Assembly (NCBI GenBank): GCA_031265005.1
Contig: JAISDD010000227.1
Coordinates: forward strand, 1-6,339
Length of the DNA: 6,339 nucleotides
From: Syntrophomonadaceae bacterium
Lineage (GTDB): Bacteria > Bacillota > Syntrophomonadia > Syntrophomonadales > Syntrophomonadaceae
Reading direction: 5' to 3'
The position numbers and the translations under genes are program-made. Positions 1-5,358 of the stretch are shown piece after piece. How positions within the stretch are numbered: the stretch's first letter is position 1; every line of letters begins with the position of its first letter. The notes under the pieces were generated by a model, which saw only the letters and a program-made list of their open reading frames with translations, was not told the DNA's origin and did no database searches.

Positions 1-961
1 GTATCTGTGCCCTGGAGCAGACTCTTGATTGGGTATAAGATAGAATATGGTGATTTAAAGTAAAATACCCGAAAGGCATAGTATACGCCGCCACAAAACT
101 GCGAGAGTAGCGCGTGCCGGGGTCATCCCCTATTGTAGTTGAAGCGTTTATATAAATATTTTCGTTAAGCGAAAACAAATTATCGCGCGAATAGCTTGCG
201 TTTATGCGGCTTACGCCCGTGGTCTTGGTACCGTTATTATCATAGGAAATACTTATAGAATTGCGCGGCAGCGGCTCATTATCTATCATCACGATTGATC
301 CGCCCTCATTTTTGCCGGGCCGCACATCCATAACGGCGCGCGAGGAGGAAAGTTTATTCATCTGTTCAACACCCTGCTCAAGGCTGCGCAAATCCAGAAT
401 CCGCCCGCGCGTGAACGGGAATGCCGTAAACTTTTGTAATGCCGCGCCTGCGCCTTTTTGCGGTTCCTTTGTTTTGGGATTCAGCAGGATTATATCTTCC
501 AGCAAGCCTTCTTCCACCACGATATTTAGCTGCTTTTGGCCGATATTGTGGAAATCAAAATACACGCGCGCGGCTATATAGCCTTTATCTATATATGCCT
601 GCTGGATATCGTTTTGTATCTGTTGGAGGGTTTCCTTGCGCACACACGCGCCCGCGGCTTTGCGTGCTTTCTTTTGGATTTTCTTAATATTGAGTTTTTT
701 TACGCCGGAGATATTGATTTTTTGAAGATCAAGGCAGCCTTCTTCGCTAATGGCGGTGGCGGCGGGCGCGGCTTGTTCCTGAGTTTGGGTAGCGGTTTGC
801 AGTGCGCGCTCATCCATTCCCACCCGCCGTTCACGCAACAAATCCTGCGCATCCTGCTGCTGGCGCCGCTGGATTTCTTCCGACATTGTCTGCGCTGGAG
901 CCACACCCGCCAAAAAAAGCAGACACGCCGCCAAAGATAATTTATGTATTTTCTGTTGCAT
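1..961 (-). CDS. TpsB/ShlB-family outer-membrane transporter of two-partner secretion, C-terminus outside window
   Basis: The protein is read on the minus strand from ATG at 961 and stays open to the window edge (320 codons, about 55-60% of a usual TpsB). Residues 1-24 form a signal peptide (MQQKIHK, then a hydrophobic run ending APAQ). Residues 27-46 are a Gln/Arg-rich helix like the plug helix H1 of FhaC. From residue 76 there is a POTRA domain with the Cys pair C76/C106 and the YIDKGYIAARV segment (123-133). A second POTRA follows, with LRSLEQGVEQMNKL (191-204) and a PGKNEGG turn (215-221). The barrel begins near 235 with the DNNG motif (241-244). Such proteins export large TpsA adhesins or cytolysins across the outer membrane. 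The barrel VRGF region and any TpsA partner are not visible. M1 is the first in-frame ATG after a stop and gives the signal peptide, although no clear Shine-Dalgarno precedes it. The frame is intact throughout. The family call is secure; the substrate is unknown. Confidence 0.9.
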   Translation of the reverse strand, partial: MQQKIHKLSLAACLLFLAGVAPAQTMSEEIQRRQQQDAQDLLRERRVGMDERALQTATQTQEQAAPAATAISEEGCLDLQKINISGVKKLNIKKIQKKARKAAGACVRKETLQQIQNDIQQAYIDKGYIAARVYFDFHNIGQKQLNIVVEEGLLEDIILLNPKTKEPQKGAGAALQKFTAFPFTRGRILDLRSLEQGVEQMNKLSSSRAVMDVRPGKNEGGSIVMIDNEPLPRNSISISYDNNGTKTTGVSRINASYSRDNLFSLNENIYINASTTIGDDPGTRYSRSFVAAYTMPFGYFTLNHHILSYTQSRVCSRAQI

Positions 962-977
962 AAGCGCGATAATAATA

Positions 978-1020
978 AGACAGTATAAGTATACACTTAC
1001 CTTAGCAAAAAAGACTGTCT
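978..1020. repeat. inverted repeat AGACAGT/ACTGTCT flanking a quasi-palindrome upstream of the TpsB gene
   Basis: AGACAGT at 978-984 is repeated as its exact complement ACTGTCT at 1014-1020. Between them TAAGT (986-990) and ACTTA (995-999) form a second small dyad around ATAC. The dyads overlap the only plausible promoter region of the TpsB gene, so an operator is possible. The arms are short and AT-rich and could be chance. Confidence 0.35.
982..1010 (-). promoter_or_regulatory. weak candidate promoter of the TpsB gene
   Basis: On the minus strand TATACT occurs twice in tandem (993-988 and 987-982), and either copy could be a -10 box. The best upstream hexamer (TTTTGC at 1010-1005, 17 bp from the second copy) is a poor -35. 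The distance to the ATG at 961 is suitable for a short leader. This is a weak call. Confidence 0.25.
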
Positions 1021-1060
1021 ATTGCCAGCGATTTCTGGTCTCTTTACTATTGCCATAAAT

Positions 1061-1112
1061 AAAAAAAGGCGGTGCCATCAAGAGCGATCAAATACTTGAA
1101 TGAAACACCGCC
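1061..1112 (-). terminator. Rho-independent terminator of the repressor transcript
   Basis: On the minus strand GGCGGTG (1112-1106) pairs exactly with CACCGCC (1074-1068). Inside it CATTCAAG (1102-1095) pairs with CTTGATG (1082-1076) with one bulged base, leaving a 12-nt loop. The stem is followed at once by seven T residues (1067-1061). It lies about 180 nt after the stop of the minus-strand repressor gene and also keeps that transcript out of the TpsB gene. Confidence 0.8.
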
Positions 1113-1166
1113 CCGCCATACCCCTAGGGGTATGGCGAAAGCGAGTTCATTTTTGGCTTGATCGCT
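1083..1166. repeat. long nested imperfect inverted repeat
   Basis: AGCGATCAA (1083-1091) is matched exactly by TTGATCGCT (1158-1166). Within it AATGAA (1099-1104) is matched by TTCATT (1146-1151), and both pairs enclose the 24-bp palindrome at 1114-1137. The outer arms use the loop, and the middle arms part of the inner stem, of the terminator at 1061-1112. A transcript could therefore fold in two competing ways. Function unknown; a repetitive palindromic element is an alternative. Confidence 0.6.
1114..1137. repeat. perfect 24-bp palindrome
   Basis: The 12-base half CGCCATACCCCT is followed immediately by its exact reverse complement, with no spacer, centred on the CTAG at 1124-1127. As RNA it would be a tight hairpin; as DNA it could be a dimer binding site or a strand-exchange site. 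No T run follows it in the plus direction, so it is not a simple terminator on its own. Confidence 0.75.
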
Positions 1167-1190
1167 GTTTTGTTAATTTCTCAACAAAAC
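1167..1190. repeat. 8-bp hairpin in the repressor 3' untranslated region
   Basis: GTTTTGTT (1167-1174) and AACAAAAC (1183-1190) are exact complements around an 8-base loop. It abuts the right arm of the nested repeat at 1083-1166. The stem is AT-rich and of modest stability. Confidence 0.45.
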
Positions 1191-1289
1191 TGTGCAGGTT
1201 CTTTTAACCGGCTTCCAAAAATAAATCTTATACTACCATTAAATCAATTCTACTAAAATTAGCCACCTTTTTTGCGACAGAGCTTAATG

Positions 1290-1892
1290 CTACGCCATTT
1301 TAACGAGTTTCGCATATATACGGACACTTTCATCACAATCAAAAGGTTCATATTTCAACTTATTGTCAGAAACCATCTGGAGCTTAGGGCCTTCTTCACT
1401 GTTAAAAGTCCTTATGCGTTTAATCTTTAAACCTTCATCTTTACGGCATAGCACTATGGAGTCGGCAGACGGCAGCTCGTTGGTTTTCTTAAAAAGCAAA
1501 AGCTCCCCGTCAGAAATCGTAGGCTCCATAGAGTCTCCTTTAGCTTTCATTAAAAATAAATCTTTTGTGGGGATCGGTAAAACTCTCGTGGGCATAGAGA
1601 TATAGTCAACAATGTTTTCTTCGGCAAAAATATCATTGTCGCCACATTGGGCATATCCGTAAAACGGAAGCGGCGTGAACTCGCTCACGTCACGGTTAGT
1701 TGGAATTAACTTACGACCTTCACGTACAATAAAATTTTCATTAATCAATTTATTGATATGAACATGAACCGTGCTGACAGATTTTAATCCGAGTCCTTCA
1801 GCTATTTGCTGCAAAGTGACGTTTGGTGTATTTTTTATTATTTCAATTATTATGTTTTGTCTTTGCAGTTCATTTTGTCGCTTACTGGGCAT
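1290..1892 (-). CDS. LexA-like self-cleaving transcriptional repressor (winged HTH plus S24 peptidase)
   Basis: A 200-residue protein, the usual LexA length. Residues about 10-62 are a winged helix-turn-helix with the LexA-type recognition region (TLQQIAEGLGLKSVSTVHVHI, here 26-46). Residues about 75-200 are an S24 domain. The nucleophile is S121 in GDSM and the general base is K158 in IKRI. The scissile bond appears to be C83-G84; canonical LexA has Ala-Gly, while UmuD uses Cys-Gly. These positions parallel E. coli LexA (84/85, 119, 156). It should bind DNA as a dimer and cleave itself when RecA filaments form. The start at 1892 is chosen over the longer ATG at 1940 because GGAG lies 8 nt upstream and the likely promoter (-10 at 1937-1932) makes the longer start untranscribed. 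It is divergent from the methyltransferase operon, so it may be the element's own switch rather than the host LexA. Confidence 0.88.
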   Translation of the reverse strand: MPSKRQNELQRQNIIIEIIKNTPNVTLQQIAEGLGLKSVSTVHVHINKLINENFIVREGRKLIPTNRDVSEFTPLPFYGYAQCGDNDIFAEENIVDYISMPTRVLPIPTKDLFLMKAKGDSMEPTISDGELLLFKKTNELPSADSIVLCRKDEGLKIKRIRTFNSEEGPKLQMVSDNKLKYEPFDCDESVRIYAKLVKMA

Positions 1893-1900
1893 CTTTTTAT

Positions 1901-1904
1901 CTCC
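1901..1904 (-). promoter_or_regulatory. Shine-Dalgarno that decides the repressor start
   Basis: GGAG on the minus strand lies 8 nt upstream of ATG at 1892. The alternative in-frame ATG at 1940 sits within or beside the -10 box and lacks such a site. Confidence 0.75.
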
Positions 1905-1931
1905 ATGTATATATTTTACGGCATTTAAAAA

Positions 1932-1960
1932 ATGATACATATTTTATTCTGATATTTCAA
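1932..1960 (-). promoter_or_regulatory. sigma70-type promoter of the repressor gene
   Basis: On the minus strand TTGAAA (1960-1955) is followed after 17 bp by TATCAT (1937-1932). Initiation near 1925 would give a leader of about 30 nt holding the GGAG site. The -35 is overlapped by an inverted GAAATAT copy of the boxes in the divergent promoter, which suggests autorepression. Confidence 0.65.
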
Positions 1961-2004
1961 CTATATTCTATAAAAAAACGAAATATATTGATAAAAACGA
2001 AATA
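1952..2004. promoter_or_regulatory. candidate operator array (GAAATA boxes) for the LexA-like repressor
   Basis: The 12-mer AAAAACGAAATA occurs twice in direct orientation, at 1974-1985 and 1993-2004, with a 19-bp period. A related inverted core (TATTTC, 1953-1958) covers the repressor's own -35. The second direct copy fills the spacer of the plus-strand promoter and the first lies just upstream of its -35. The placement is what a divergent repressor switch would need. No CGAAC-type or CTGT-type LexA box is seen. Binding by the neighbouring repressor is inferred. Confidence 0.55.
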
Positions 2005-2016
2005 AAGTGCTATAAT
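1988..2016 (+). promoter_or_regulatory. sigma70-type promoter of the methyltransferase operon
   Basis: TTGATA (1988-1993), an exact 17-bp spacer and a consensus TATAAT (2011-2016) make a strong promoter firing near 2023. The leader of about 80 nt ends with AGGAG (2091-2095), 7 nt before the ATG at 2103. The spacer contains one of the ACGAAATA boxes. Confidence 0.78.
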
Positions 2017-2102
2017 ATATGAAAATATGGAAGCGGTATTAAAAAATGGAGAGAATTGTGGAAAAAACGGATTTTAATCAAACTTAGTAAAGGAGAACAC
2101 AT

Positions 2103-3437
2103 ATGCCAGAAGAAGCAAATTCCAAAGGAACCTCGCAGGAGGGCCTTGTTGTGCGCTATATCGCACCTAACGAAGTAAAACCTTATCAGAACAACCCCAA
2201 AAAGCATTCTGAAAAGCAGGTCACGCAAATAATAAACTCCATAAAAGAGTTTAAGTTCAATAATCCCCTGCTTATTGATGAAAACAATGTTTTAATAGCT
2301 GGTCACGGGCGTTTGCTGGCCGCCAAGCATTTGAACTTGGAAAAAGTCCCCGCGATACAATTGAGGCATCTGACGGAAGCCCAAAAACGCGCATACCGCA
2401 TAGCCGACAATAAACTTACCGAAAACGGCGATTGGGACATAAACATTCTGGCGCTTGAGTTTAGTGATTTGGAAAAACTAGATCTTGACTTTTCTCTTGA
2501 TATAACCGGCTTTGATAATATTGAAATTGATAATCTGCTTAATCCGCCGGTTTCAGATCTTAAGTTAAATAATATACCTTTTGTGAAACCGGAAGAAATT
2601 GTTTCCACCTCAGGTGACGTTTGGCAACTCGGTGAACACCGCATAATCTGCGGTAATGCCCTGGAAGAACGATCTTTTATAGATTTGACGGGTGGTAAAC
2701 AGGCCAATATGGTTTTTACCGATCCGCCATATAATGTAAAAATAGACGGTAATGTGTGCGGTAAAGGAAGTAATAGACATAAAGAGTTTGCCATGGCGTC
2801 CGGTGAAATGTCAAATGATGAGTTTACGCTGTTTTTGACTGAAAACTTTAAATTACTTAAAAAATACAGTGTTAGCGGCAGTTTGCACTATATATGCATG
2901 GATTGGCGGCATATAGAGCATATTACGCGCGCGGGGCATGTATATGATGAGTTTAAGAATCTTTGCGTATGGAATAAAACAAACGCGGGCATGGGGTCAC
3001 TTTACCGCTCTAAGCATGAGCTTGTTTTCGTTTACAAAAACGGCAACGCGCAGCATATGAATAATGTTAAGTTAGGCATATATGGCAGGTACCGCACCAA
3101 TGTATGGGATTATGCCGGGGTGAACTCTTTTGGCAAAAATAAAGATCTTCTTAAACTGCACCCCACAGTAAAGCCGGTAGAGCTTATATGGGATGCTATT
3201 CTGGACAGCACCCAAAGCGGGGATATAGTGCTGGACAGCTTTTTAGGCTCCGGCAGCACATTAATTGCCTGTGAGAAGGCAAAGCGGAAATGTTTCGGCA
3301 TAGAGCTTGAGCCGCTTTATATAGATACAACGATAAGACGCTGGGAAGATATGACAGGGAAAAATGCTGTCCGACAAGACGGCAAGACTTACTCAGAACT
3401 CATCGCGGAGAAACAGGGGGCCAGTGATGCCAAATAA
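2103..3437 (+). CDS. ParB-domain/DNA methyltransferase fusion (N4-cytosine or N6-adenine, beta class)
   Basis: A 444-residue protein. Residues about 16-105 form a ParB/sulfiredoxin-like domain (YQNNPKKHSEKQV, then GHGRLLAAKHL at 67-77, then ADNKL at 101-105). Residues about 165-435 form an S-adenosylmethionine-dependent methyltransferase. The catalytic motif DPPY (207-210) comes first and the cofactor loop FLGSG (380-384) comes late, the order of beta-class enzymes. KPVELIWD precedes the FLGSG loop. This fusion is common in prophages and integrative elements, usually as an orphan modification enzyme; no nuclease partner is present here. The role of the ParB part is not settled, and segregation is unlikely because no ParA is seen. 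AGGAG lies 7 nt upstream of the chosen start. The end overlaps the next gene by 11 bp, so the two are co-translated. Target sequence cannot be read from the protein. Confidence 0.93.
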   Translation: MPEEANSKGTSQEGLVVRYIAPNEVKPYQNNPKKHSEKQVTQIINSIKEFKFNNPLLIDENNVLIAGHGRLLAAKHLNLEKVPAIQLRHLTEAQKRAYRIADNKLTENGDWDINILALEFSDLEKLDLDFSLDITGFDNIEIDNLLNPPVSDLKLNNIPFVKPEEIVSTSGDVWQLGEHRIICGNALEERSFIDLTGGKQANMVFTDPPYNVKIDGNVCGKGSNRHKEFAMASGEMSNDEFTLFLTENFKLLKKYSVSGSLHYICMDWRHIEHITRAGHVYDEFKNLCVWNKTNAGMGSLYRSKHELVFVYKNGNAQHMNNVKLGIYGRYRTNVWDYAGVNSFGKNKDLLKLHPTVKPVELIWDAILDSTQSGDIVLDSFLGSGSTLIACEKAKRKCFGIELEPLYIDTTIRRWEDMTGKNAVRQDGKTYSELIAEKQGASDAK

Positions 3438-4443
3438 TTACGATGTGGGTTACCGCAAACCTCCGGAGGACAGTAAATTTAAGCCCGGACAAAGCGGAAA
3501 TAGTAAAGGCCGCCCCAGGAAACGTAAAGAAGAAGGTATGTTTGATTTGTTGAATAAAGAATTAAAATCCAAACTAACACTGAAAGACGGAAGTAAAATA
3601 ACTAAAGCGGAAGCTGCGATCAGGCAATTGTGCAACAAGGCATCCGGCGGTGATTTTAAGAGCGGGAAGTTAATTCTGGATATAACAACAAAACAGCAGG
3701 CGAACACTTTGGCCCTGGAATTTCTTAATAAACTTATTAAAGAAAATTACATCACGGAAAGCAATGTTAAAGATTATCTTAACAGCGGCAAGATACTTGG
3801 CACAAAGTCAATGCCGGCAGCTCTTTACAATATGTATAAAGGAGCTAATATAAAACGAGCGGCAGCTTTTGAATGGTTGAAAAATATATTAATTATATCC
3901 AGAATATGGGAGGCATTTGTATTGGCTTTTTTCAGCATGGTAATTTGGAGACGGATTAATGAAGAACTCTGTTTTTGGGAAGGAGTTGACGCTACGTTAG
4001 ATTGTCTGCAAATTGATGAGAGGCAAAGGGAGCATGTTATCAGTAATTTAGAGAAGGGAAGAGATTATAAACGTCCAAGTTATGATTTATATAATACGGC
4101 CTTTGATATATGGTTTTTTATGATGCGAAATGTAGAGCTTTGCATGACGGTAATACGCGATGCCAGTAAAAGGATTGAGGGATATAAGGAACAGGAAAAA
4201 GAGTTTTTTAATGAAGAATATCAGCAAGATGTATTATCAATAGCATCATCAGAGATGATGCCGAGTGAATTAAAAATCGTTAAAGAGGAATTAGAGCGAT
4301 ACAAGGACAGTTATGAGATGTTTTGCGGAGCGCCGGATTTATTTAAAACAAAAAGCAGGATTATTTTAAAGGAAAACTTCAAAAAAGAAGAGATAGAAGA
4401 AGTGTTAAAATGGTATCGCAGTGATATTTTACCTGAAGAGTAA
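3427..4443 (+). CDS. DUF5681-domain protein with unrecognised C-terminal region
   Basis: A 338-residue protein. Residues 5-30 carry the DUF5681 signature (YDVGYRKPP, then FKPGQSGNSKGRP), followed by a basic stretch RKRK. A helical segment ends in ITKAEAAIRQLCNKASGGDFKSGKLIL (about 58-84), typical of this domain. DUF5681 proteins often sit next to ParB-methyltransferases in phage-like regions and their function is unknown; the basic N-terminus suggests nucleic-acid contact (inference). The rest (about 90-338) I do not recognise. It has a hydrophobic patch at 152-174 interrupted by Arg and Glu, so probably buried rather than a membrane span, and a charged helical tail rich in Glu/Lys. The start at 3427 is preferred over an in-frame ATG at 3364 because the domain begins directly after it, a GGGGG-type ribosome site lies at about 3416-3420, and the longer form would overlap the methyltransferase by 74 bp. 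Confidence 0.8.
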   Translation: MPNNYDVGYRKPPEDSKFKPGQSGNSKGRPRKRKEEGMFDLLNKELKSKLTLKDGSKITKAEAAIRQLCNKASGGDFKSGKLILDITTKQQANTLALEFLNKLIKENYITESNVKDYLNSGKILGTKSMPAALYNMYKGANIKRAAAFEWLKNILIISRIWEAFVLAFFSMVIWRRINEELCFWEGVDATLDCLQIDERQREHVISNLEKGRDYKRPSYDLYNTAFDIWFFMMRNVELCMTVIRDASKRIEGYKEQEKEFFNEEYQQDVLSIASSEMMPSELKIVKEELERYKDSYEMFCGAPDLFKTKSRIILKENFKKEEIEEVLKWYRSDILPEE

Positions 4444-4460
4444 GTTGTGCTTTTTATTAC

Positions 4461-4492
4461 TTGACTTCTCTCCCGACAGTAAGCGGTAATAT
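4461..4492 (+). promoter_or_regulatory. long-spacer promoter of the 19-codon microgene
   Basis: TTGACT (4461-4466) and TAATAT (4487-4492) are separated by 20 bp, longer than the sigma70 optimum. The spacer contains CTCCC and AGTAAGCG in the same places as the promoter at 4623-4654. Spacers of 19-20 bp are typical of promoters opened by MerR-type DNA-distorting activators; no such protein is encoded in this window. Initiation near 4499 would leave a 20-nt leader with AAGGAG. Confidence 0.55.
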
Positions 4493-4497
4493 GAATA
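4461..4497 (+). repeat. direct repeat copy 1 of the promoter/operator element
   Basis: By hand alignment this 37-bp segment matches 4623-4659 at 28 positions without gaps. Invariant blocks are TTGAC, CTCCC, AGTAAGCG and TAAT, with matching ATA at the end. The variable bases fall mainly between these blocks. Confidence 0.7.
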
Positions 4498-4518
4498 CCG
4501 AGAAGCAAGGAGAAAGTT

Positions 4519-4578
4519 ATGAGGGGAAAAAAGGCAAAAATAAAAATCAAGCCAAAGCGGTTTATCTTAAAAAGGTAG
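4519..4578 (+). CDS. 19-residue basic micropeptide
   Basis: ATG at 4519 is preceded by AAGGAG with a 6-nt gap and encodes MRGKKAKIKIKPKRFILKR, with 11 Lys/Arg among 19 residues and no acidic residue. It has its own promoter-like element upstream. Its last codons and stop lie within the terminator hairpin, giving a transcript of roughly 90 nt. I do not recognise it. It may be a real micropeptide, or the RNA may be the product and translation may only modulate the terminator. No domain can be assigned. Confidence 0.45.
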   Translation: MRGKKAKIKIKPKRFILKR

Positions 4579-4589
4579 GCCGCTTTTTT
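4554..4589 (+). terminator. Rho-independent terminator of the microgene
   Basis: AAAGCGG (4554-4560) pairs with CCGCTTT (4580-4586). The stem can continue inward with TTTATC (4561-4566) against GGTAGG (4574-4579), using G-U pairs, to leave a 7-nt loop. Six T residues (4584-4589) and a further T run after one A complete it. It separates the microgene from the recombinase operon promoter. Confidence 0.8.
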
Positions 4590-4622
4590 ATTTTTCCGAA
4601 GTAAACAACCATAAATAAAGTC

Positions 4623-4654
4623 TTGACAATGCTCCCTATAGTAAGCGTTAATGT
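4623..4654 (+). promoter_or_regulatory. long-spacer promoter of the recombinase operon
   Basis: TTGACA (4623-4628) and TAATGT (4649-4654) are 20 bp apart, exactly as in the element at 4461-4492, with the same CTCCC and AGTAAGCG blocks in the spacer. Initiation near 4661 gives a leader of about 27 nt to the 74-aa gene. The shared architecture implies shared regulation with the microgene. Confidence 0.6.
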
Positions 4655-4659
4655 GTATA
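4623..4659 (+). repeat. direct repeat copy 2 of the promoter/operator element
   Basis: Second copy of the 37-bp element at 4461-4497, starting 162 bp downstream. Sequence after the copy diverges at once, so the similarity is confined to the promoter and is not the edge of a larger duplication. Confidence 0.7.
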
Positions 4660-4687
4660 GAAGGTAAAATAAAAAAGAGGTACTAAA

Positions 4688-4912
4688 ATGAAAACCAAAA
4701 TACAGTCAAAATTAAACCTGAAACATATAAAAATTAGGCTATCCGGAAAGGAGCAATTAAGAAGAGAGATTTTAGAAAAAATTGTTAAACAAGGGAAAAG
4801 GCAGGGATTGCAGCGCATTGAGTTTTACAAATTTGGAAATGTGCTTTTTGACGCGCATCCGACCGAATATCTGAAATTAACAAAGGGAGTGTTTAGCGTG
4901 ACAATTAAATAA
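4688..4912 (+). CDS. small basic protein of unknown function, first gene of the recombinase operon
   Basis: A 74-residue protein with GAGG 7 nt before the ATG. It is Lys/Arg-rich in the first 40 residues, including a likely helix at 21-38 (KEQLRREILEKIVKQGKR), and then has short strand-like segments (IEFYKFGNVLF, YLKLTKGVFSVTIK). I do not recognise a family. It lies 8 bp upstream of the DUF2924 gene and behind a regulated promoter, in an operon with the recombinase. A small basic protein in that place could be a DNA-binding accessory or recombination directionality factor, but nothing in the sequence proves it. Confidence 0.7.
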   Translation: MKTKIQSKLNLKHIKIRLSGKEQLRREILEKIVKQGKRQGLQRIEFYKFGNVLFDAHPTEYLKLTKGVFSVTIK

Positions 4913-4920
4913 GCCGGATA

Positions 4921-5358
4921 ATGGTAAAAGACAATATGGAAAACCAAGAAAATACACTAATCAGAAAACAGGCGGAACAAGAATTATCTGTTTTGAAAAC
5001 AGAATGGCAAAGATACTTCAAAATGCCTCCGCCAACAAAATCCAGCCGAGAGTTTTTATCCAAGAATATCTCATGGCAAAAACAGGCCGAAGAGCATGGC
5101 ATAAATCTTAATAAGTTTTACAAGATGATGGACGCAGCATTATCGCAATATGAACTTGGCAAAAAAGTGAAGCATGAGTTAGTTGTAAAATCTGGCACAA
5201 GGTTTATAAGACAATGGCAATGGAAAACACACGAAGTTGAAGCTGCCGGAGCCGCTTTTATCTATAATGGGGAGAATTATAAAAGTCTGTCAGCCATAGC
5301 CCGCAAGATAACGGGAACACAGTGGAACGGGAAATTGTTTTTCGGAGTTAAAAAATGA
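4921..5358 (+). CDS. DUF2924-family protein
   Basis: A 145-residue protein. After a charged N-terminus (1-35), residues about 42-75 match the family's helical part (REFLSKNISWQKQAEEHG). The C-terminal half carries the DUF2924 hallmarks GTRFIRQW (92-99) and YKSLSAIARKITGTQWNGK (120-138) ending FFGV (140-143). The family has no established biochemical role. It is very often encoded directly ahead of a large serine recombinase, as here, and a part in recombination is inferred from that. Its stop overlaps the recombinase start by 4 bp (ATGA), which indicates translational coupling. The start is either ATG 4921 or ATG 4936; neither has a strong ribosome site, and 4921 was chosen for proximity to the upstream stop, which allows coupling. 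Confidence 0.88.
   Translation: MVKDNMENQENTLIRKQAEQELSVLKTEWQRYFKMPPPTKSSREFLSKNISWQKQAEEHGINLNKFYKMMDAALSQYELGKKVKHELVVKSGTRFIRQWQWKTHEVEAAGAAFIYNGENYKSLSAIARKITGTQWNGKLFFGVKK

Larger units (their letters stand above)
962..1289. other. gene-free stretch between TpsB gene and repressor gene
   Basis: No supported gene lies here in either direction. It holds the upstream region of the TpsB gene (about 962-1030), a minus-strand terminator (1061-1112), and a cluster of inverted repeats up to 1190. I see nothing organised in 1191-1289, apart from the small dyad GGTT/AACC at about 1198-1210. Composition becomes AT-richer across this stretch, so it is the best candidate zone for an edge of the mobile element, but I can see no paired attachment site to prove it. 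Confidence 0.5.

Noticed and set aside
536..940. 134-residue plus-strand frame
   Set aside because: It is antisense to the TpsB gene, with low-complexity Gly and Phe runs and no recognisable motif.
700..996. 98-residue minus-strand frame with a polyproline stretch
   Set aside because: It is a shifted frame of the TpsB coding sequence, which has a signal peptide and POTRA motifs in its own frame.
1879..1887. A minus-strand copy of CAGTAAGCG, matching the core of the twin promoters
   Set aside because: It lies within the first codons of the repressor gene and lacks the CTCCC, -35 and -10 parts, so a nine-base chance match is likelier.
1893..1940. Sixteen-residue N-terminal extension of the LexA-like protein from ATG 1940
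   Set aside because: That ATG sits at the promoter itself and the GGAG site serves the ATG at 1892; the extension has no LexA counterpart.
2027..2087. Two tiny frames in the methyltransferase leader (ATG 2027, 16 codons; ATG 2046, 13 codons) as leader peptides
   Set aside because: Neither has a properly spaced ribosome site, and no stem-loop terminator lies between them and the gene, so an attenuator is not supported.
2103..3437. A ParB-type partition system
   Set aside because: The ParB domain is fused to a methyltransferase and no ParA or centromere-like repeats are present.
4491..4604. 37-codon reading frame (ATG 4491) overlapping the micropeptide in another frame
   Set aside because: Its ATG lies inside the likely -10 box, no ribosome site precedes it, and its end runs through the terminator and T tract.
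4650..4685. 11-codon frame starting at ATG 4650 ahead of the 74-aa gene
   Set aside because: The ATG lies in the second -10 box and would not be transcribed from that promoter; it has no ribosome site.
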